Of a stretch of 39,171 nucleotides of DNA, positions 38,282-39,171 are shown one piece after another. Below the pieces are notes generated by a model, which searched no databases, was not told the DNA's origin, and saw nothing but the letters and a program-made list of their open reading frames with translations. A program made the translations under genes and the position numbers. The stretch is from Sphingomonas sp. A2-49. GTDB taxonomy: Bacteria; Pseudomonadota; Alphaproteobacteria; Sphingomonadales; Sphingomonadaceae. The stretch is taken from assembly GCF_025548555.1 (NCBI RefSeq), contig NZ_JAJLPA010000030.1:1-39171 (forward strand), in the 5' to 3' direction. How positions within the stretch are numbered: position 1 is the stretch's first letter; each line of letters starts with the position of its first letter.

Positions 38282-39064
38282 ATGACGACCACCTATCGCA
38301 GCTACCTGCGCCTGCCCGAACTGCTCTCCGTCCAGACGCCGCTCAGCGACGTCCACGACGAATTGCTGTTCGTGACGATCCATCAGGCGTCCGAATTGTG
38401 GATGAAGCTGTGCCTGCACGAGCTGGGCGAGGCGCGCCGCCGGATCGCCGCCGACGATTTGCCCCCGGCGCTGAAGATGATGGCGCGGGTCAGCCGTATC
38501 CAGACGCAGCTGATCCAGTCGTGGGAGGTGCTGGCGACGATGACCCCCGCCGACTATGCCGCGATGCGCGGCGCGCTCGGCACCAGTTCGGGGTTCCAGT
38601 CCGACCAGTATCGCCAGCTCGAATTCGTCATGGGCAATCGCCACCCGGCGATGGTCGACATGTTCGACGAGGCGGAGGTCCGCGCGCGCCTGTCCGCCGA
38701 ACTCGCCCGGCCGAGTCTCTACGACGAGGCGCTCCGCCTGCTCGCCCGCCGCGGCCTGCCGGTTCCCGCCGACCGGCTGGAGCGCGACTTCGCGCAGGTC
38801 GCGACGCCGTCGCGCGGGGTCGAGGCGTGCTGGGCCGTCGTCTACGGCCATCCCGCGGATCACTGGGACCTGTACGAGCTCGCCGAAAAGCTCGTCGACC
38901 TCGAATATCACGTCCAGCTGTGGCGCTTCGGACATCTCAAGACCGTCGAGCGGGTCATCGGCTTCAAGAGCGGGACCGGCGGCACCGCGGGTGTCCCCTA
39001 CCTCGCCAGGGTGGTGGAACAGCGGTTCTTTCCCGAACTGCTCGACGTCCGCACCAGCCTGTGA
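38282..39064 (+). CDS. kynA: Tryptophan 2,3-dioxygenase
   Basis: A protein of 260 residues. It is a heme enzyme that opens the indole ring of L-tryptophan with O2 to give N-formylkynurenine, the first step of the kynurenine pathway. Signatures are LLFVTIHQASELWMK (His34 in the substrate pocket), SSGFQSDQYRQLEF (Arg111, carboxylate binding) and WRFGHLKTVERVIGFKSGTGGTAGV, where His218 is the proximal heme ligand and SGTGG the conserved Gly loop. The length is close to bacterial TDO (about 270-280). ATG 38282 is preferred; a longer start (MRYAGRM) adds six residues and lies inside the gap. Other kyn genes are not in this window. Confidence 0.95.
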   Translation: MTTTYRSYLRLPELLSVQTPLSDVHDELLFVTIHQASELWMKLCLHELGEARRRIAADDLPPALKMMARVSRIQTQLIQSWEVLATMTPADYAAMRGALGTSSGFQSDQYRQLEFVMGNRHPAMVDMFDEAEVRARLSAELARPSLYDEALRLLARRGLPVPADRLERDFAQVATPSRGVEACWAVVYGHPADHWDLYELAEKLVDLEYHVQLWRFGHLKTVERVIGFKSGTGGTAGVPYLARVVEQRFFPELLDVRTSL

Positions 39065-39084
39065 CCCACCCGAAAAATAGCTTT

Positions 39085-39100
39085 GATATAATGTAACATC
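39085..39100 (+). promoter_or_regulatory. Promoter and possible metal-regulator site upstream of the last gene
   Basis: GATATAATGTAACATC contains a perfect -10 TATAAT (39087-39092). It is partly palindromic (five of eight pairs), and its ATGT..ACAT-like elements recall Zur-type boxes in proteobacteria. It lies about 55 bases before the gene at 39154. A matching -35 was not found, so the -10 may act with an activator. Regulator assignment is speculative. Confidence 0.35.
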
Positions 39101-39153
39101 CCCGCTACAGGGCTTCACATCTGCACAATCGCCTGTGTTTCCGCGGAGTATCG

Positions 39154-39171
39154 ATGCTGAAGTTCACCCTG
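39154..39171 (+). CDS. Start of a gene cut by the window end
   Basis: ATG at 39154 opens the frame MLKFTL, preceded by GGAG with six-base spacing and by the TATAAT element at 39087. Only six codons are inside the window, so the product cannot be identified. A signal-peptide beginning (Lys then hydrophobic residues) is possible. Confidence 0.55.

Overview
The window looks like a chromosomal segment from a sphingomonad (Alphaproteobacteria, probably Sphingomonas or a close relative). The evidence is high G+C with strong G/C at third codon positions, a PEPxxWA-type sorting signal, a BCAT-type ilvE divergent from a marR gene, a UbiK/YbjN/proC cluster, an S9 protein with a long N-terminal extension, and several small proteins of sphingomonad style. 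The placement rests on recalled family features, not on a database search.

Layout. 1-2000: 3' end of an MFS (GPH-like) sugar transporter overlapping a ROK regulator. 2001-2587: a lower-GC stretch without a credible gene, ending at the 3' end of tRNA-Gln (TTG). 2743-4410: ilvE and marR, divergent. 4412-7510, minus strand: tlyA, tspO, ubiK, ybjN-like and proC. 7700-8371: RBBP9-like serine hydrolase. 8376-12053, minus strand: merC-like, zur, dxs, a 52-aa membrane protein and an AbrB/PIN toxin-antitoxin pair. 12118-13092: a secreted protein combining a VHL beta-like domain with an HExxH metallopeptidase-like domain. 13229-15451: ctaA, then rplM-rpsI with a clear terminator. 15452-15844: an AT-rich intergenic stretch. 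15845-18949: a PEPxxWA-CTERM protein and a GH3 beta-glucosidase-like enzyme. 19092-21128, minus strand: modABC with a short ModC. 21544-27442, minus strand: a small secreted protein, a 1127-residue GH18/NodB-deacetylase/GT2 membrane enzyme, an unknown secreted protein and a quinone oxidoreductase. 27556-28980: aldehyde dehydrogenase. 29084-29752: spermidine synthase-like methyltransferase fold. 29941-30291: DUF6481-like. 30350-36396, minus strand: tamA-tamB. 36496 to the end: a small minus-strand protein, a two-helix membrane protein behind three phased 21-bp repeats, an S24 repressor with an apparent operator, two small genes, kynA, and the first codons of another gene.

How the genes relate. 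Most of the window is housekeeping: isoprenoid precursors (dxs), heme A (ctaA), ribosomal proteins, rRNA methylation (tlyA), proline and branched-chain amino acids, outer-membrane assembly (TamAB), molybdate uptake and tryptophan breakdown. The parts that deserve attention are the three-domain polysaccharide enzyme, the VHL-like/metallopeptidase fusion, the S24 promoter whose palindrome fills the -35/-10 spacer and whose transcript looks leaderless, the phased repeats near it, and the toxin-antitoxin pair behind dxs. I found no CRISPR array, intact insertion sequence, rRNA operon or prophage.
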